40,014 nucleotides of DNA, from IMG/VR virus record IMGVR_UViG_3300042398_000608, positions 1 through 40,014 of that record. One strand, written 5' to 3'. Every line of letters starts with the position of its first letter. The first letter of the stretch is position 1. The notes beneath the pieces are model-generated. The model was not told where the DNA came from, made no database searches, and saw only the letters and a program-made list of their open reading frames with translations. A program made the position numbers and the translations under genes. Below, in pieces: positions 39,559 through 40,014 of the stretch. This stretch comes from a virus.

Positions 39559-40014
39559 ATGGGAATTCTTGCGAATTTGATTGCTGAGGCATACAAGGCC
39601 AAGCAAGTTTTGTCCGCCGTCAATTCAAAGTTTATTGCCGTTGCCCCCAAGCTGCTTAAAGCTGGACCAGCTGGCAGCGATGTTTCCAAGGAAATTAAAG
39701 GCATGATCAACGATGCAGCCCGGGCAGTAAATATGTTGGTTGGCAGCGTTGAAGACGCTGAACAAGAGCTGGCCACAGAATCTGTCAAAAAAGAAGCAGC
39801 TGGCAAAGTCAAAATTTACAACAGCTATGCGTCTTGGAAGGCTGCTGTAAAGAAAGCTGGAGCTGTCAGGATTGATGGCGACAAAGACATCGCAACCGCA
39901 CTCAACGCCCAAGGGAAAGGCGTGGGGGAGTGGGACGGTGAAAAGGGTGATATTTACAACACCTCCAGTGAAGCAATGACTCAAGAAGATGATTTGTTAA
40001 TTCCAAAGCAAGCA
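39559..40014 (+). CDS. 5' part of acidic scaffold-like protein (continues at base 1)
   Basis: Starts at ATG 39559 with AAGGAG eight bases upstream, three bases after the protease stop. It encodes the first 152 residues here and continues at window base 128 after the 127-base repeat, for 341 residues in all. The N-terminus is helical (MGILANLIAEAYKAKQVLSA) and a SYASWKAAVKKAGAVRIDG block precedes a GVGEWDGEKGDIYN motif. Likely scaffold or core protein by position. See the matching 1-697 entry. Confidence 0.75.
   Translation, partial: MGILANLIAEAYKAKQVLSAVNSKFIAVAPKLLKAGPAGSDVSKEIKGMINDAARAVNMLVGSVEDAEQELATESVKKEAAGKVKIYNSYASWKAAVKKAGAVRIDGDKDIATALNAQGKGVGEWDGEKGDIYNTSSEAMTQEDDLLIPKQA
39888..40014. 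repeat. terminal direct repeat identical to 1-127 (assembly overlap)
   Basis: The last 127 bases equal the first 127, and a single frame crosses the join without change. A 127-base length equals a commonly used assembler k-mer, so this is best read as circular closure, not as a biological terminal repeat. Confidence 0.9.

Noticed and set aside
1-40014. tRNA genes, CRISPR array, integrase or repressor
   Set aside because: No cloverleaf-like segment, regularly spaced repeats, or tyrosine/serine recombinase motifs were seen.

Overview
The window is a complete, circular assembly of a tailed double-stranded DNA phage genome. The first 127 bases are repeated exactly as the last 127, so the unique length is 39,887 bp, and one gene runs across the join. 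Every gene is on the + strand, genes are packed with 1 to 30 bp overlaps (mostly ATGA couplings), and there is no integrase, repressor, tRNA, rRNA or CRISPR that I can see. The short tape-measure protein, gpG/gpGT-type chaperone pair and separate tail tube genes indicate a siphovirus with a short tail, probably strictly lytic. The host is not certain. The style of several accessory proteins suggests a Planctomycetota host to me, but this is a weak inference from remembered sequence style.

Layout. (1) 34.27-40.0 kb and, across the join, 0-6.2 kb: packaging and head genes (terminase small and large subunits, portal, a sigma-like protein, prohead protease, a scaffold-like acidic protein, decoration protein, major capsid protein, connectors), then tail tube and frameshifted tail chaperone. 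(2) 6.2-17.4 kb: tape measure, a series of unusual cysteine-rich tail-tip proteins, a papain-family peptidase beside two holin-like membrane proteins, and AT-rich receptor-binding fibre genes. (3) 17.4-28.6 kb: early or accessory and DNA-metabolism region, the only part with clear intrinsic terminators and promoter-like repeats. It encodes a GP88-like protein, a DUF932 protein, a zinc-ribbon protein, Gp157-like, a single-strand annealing-like protein, an SSB-like protein, a PD-(D/E)XK nuclease, a replication initiator, a zinc-binding protein and a sigma-like factor. (4) 28.6-34.3 kb: RusA-like resolvase, small proteins and a five-gene DNA-base hypermodification cluster that runs directly into the terminase genes.

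The most interesting system is at 30.75-34.26 kb: a ParB-like protein, a TET/JBP-type 2-oxoglutarate dioxygenase, an alpha-glutamyl/putrescinyl-thymine pyrophosphorylase-type (amino acid:DNA transferase) enzyme, a short FAD-dependent oxidoreductase and a P-loop kinase of the 5-hydroxymethyluracil-DNA kinase type. Together they suggest that a base is oxidised in the finished DNA, phosphorylated, aminated and trimmed, perhaps giving 5-aminomethyl-deoxyuridine. No thymidylate-synthase-like dUMP hydroxymethylase and no cytosine methyltransferase are present, so the dioxygenase is the likely entry point. Other notable observations are a lambda-type GGGAAAG frameshift site with a hairpin, a possible structured RNA at 17388-17480, a repeated promoter-like motif before early genes, and two sigma-like proteins.
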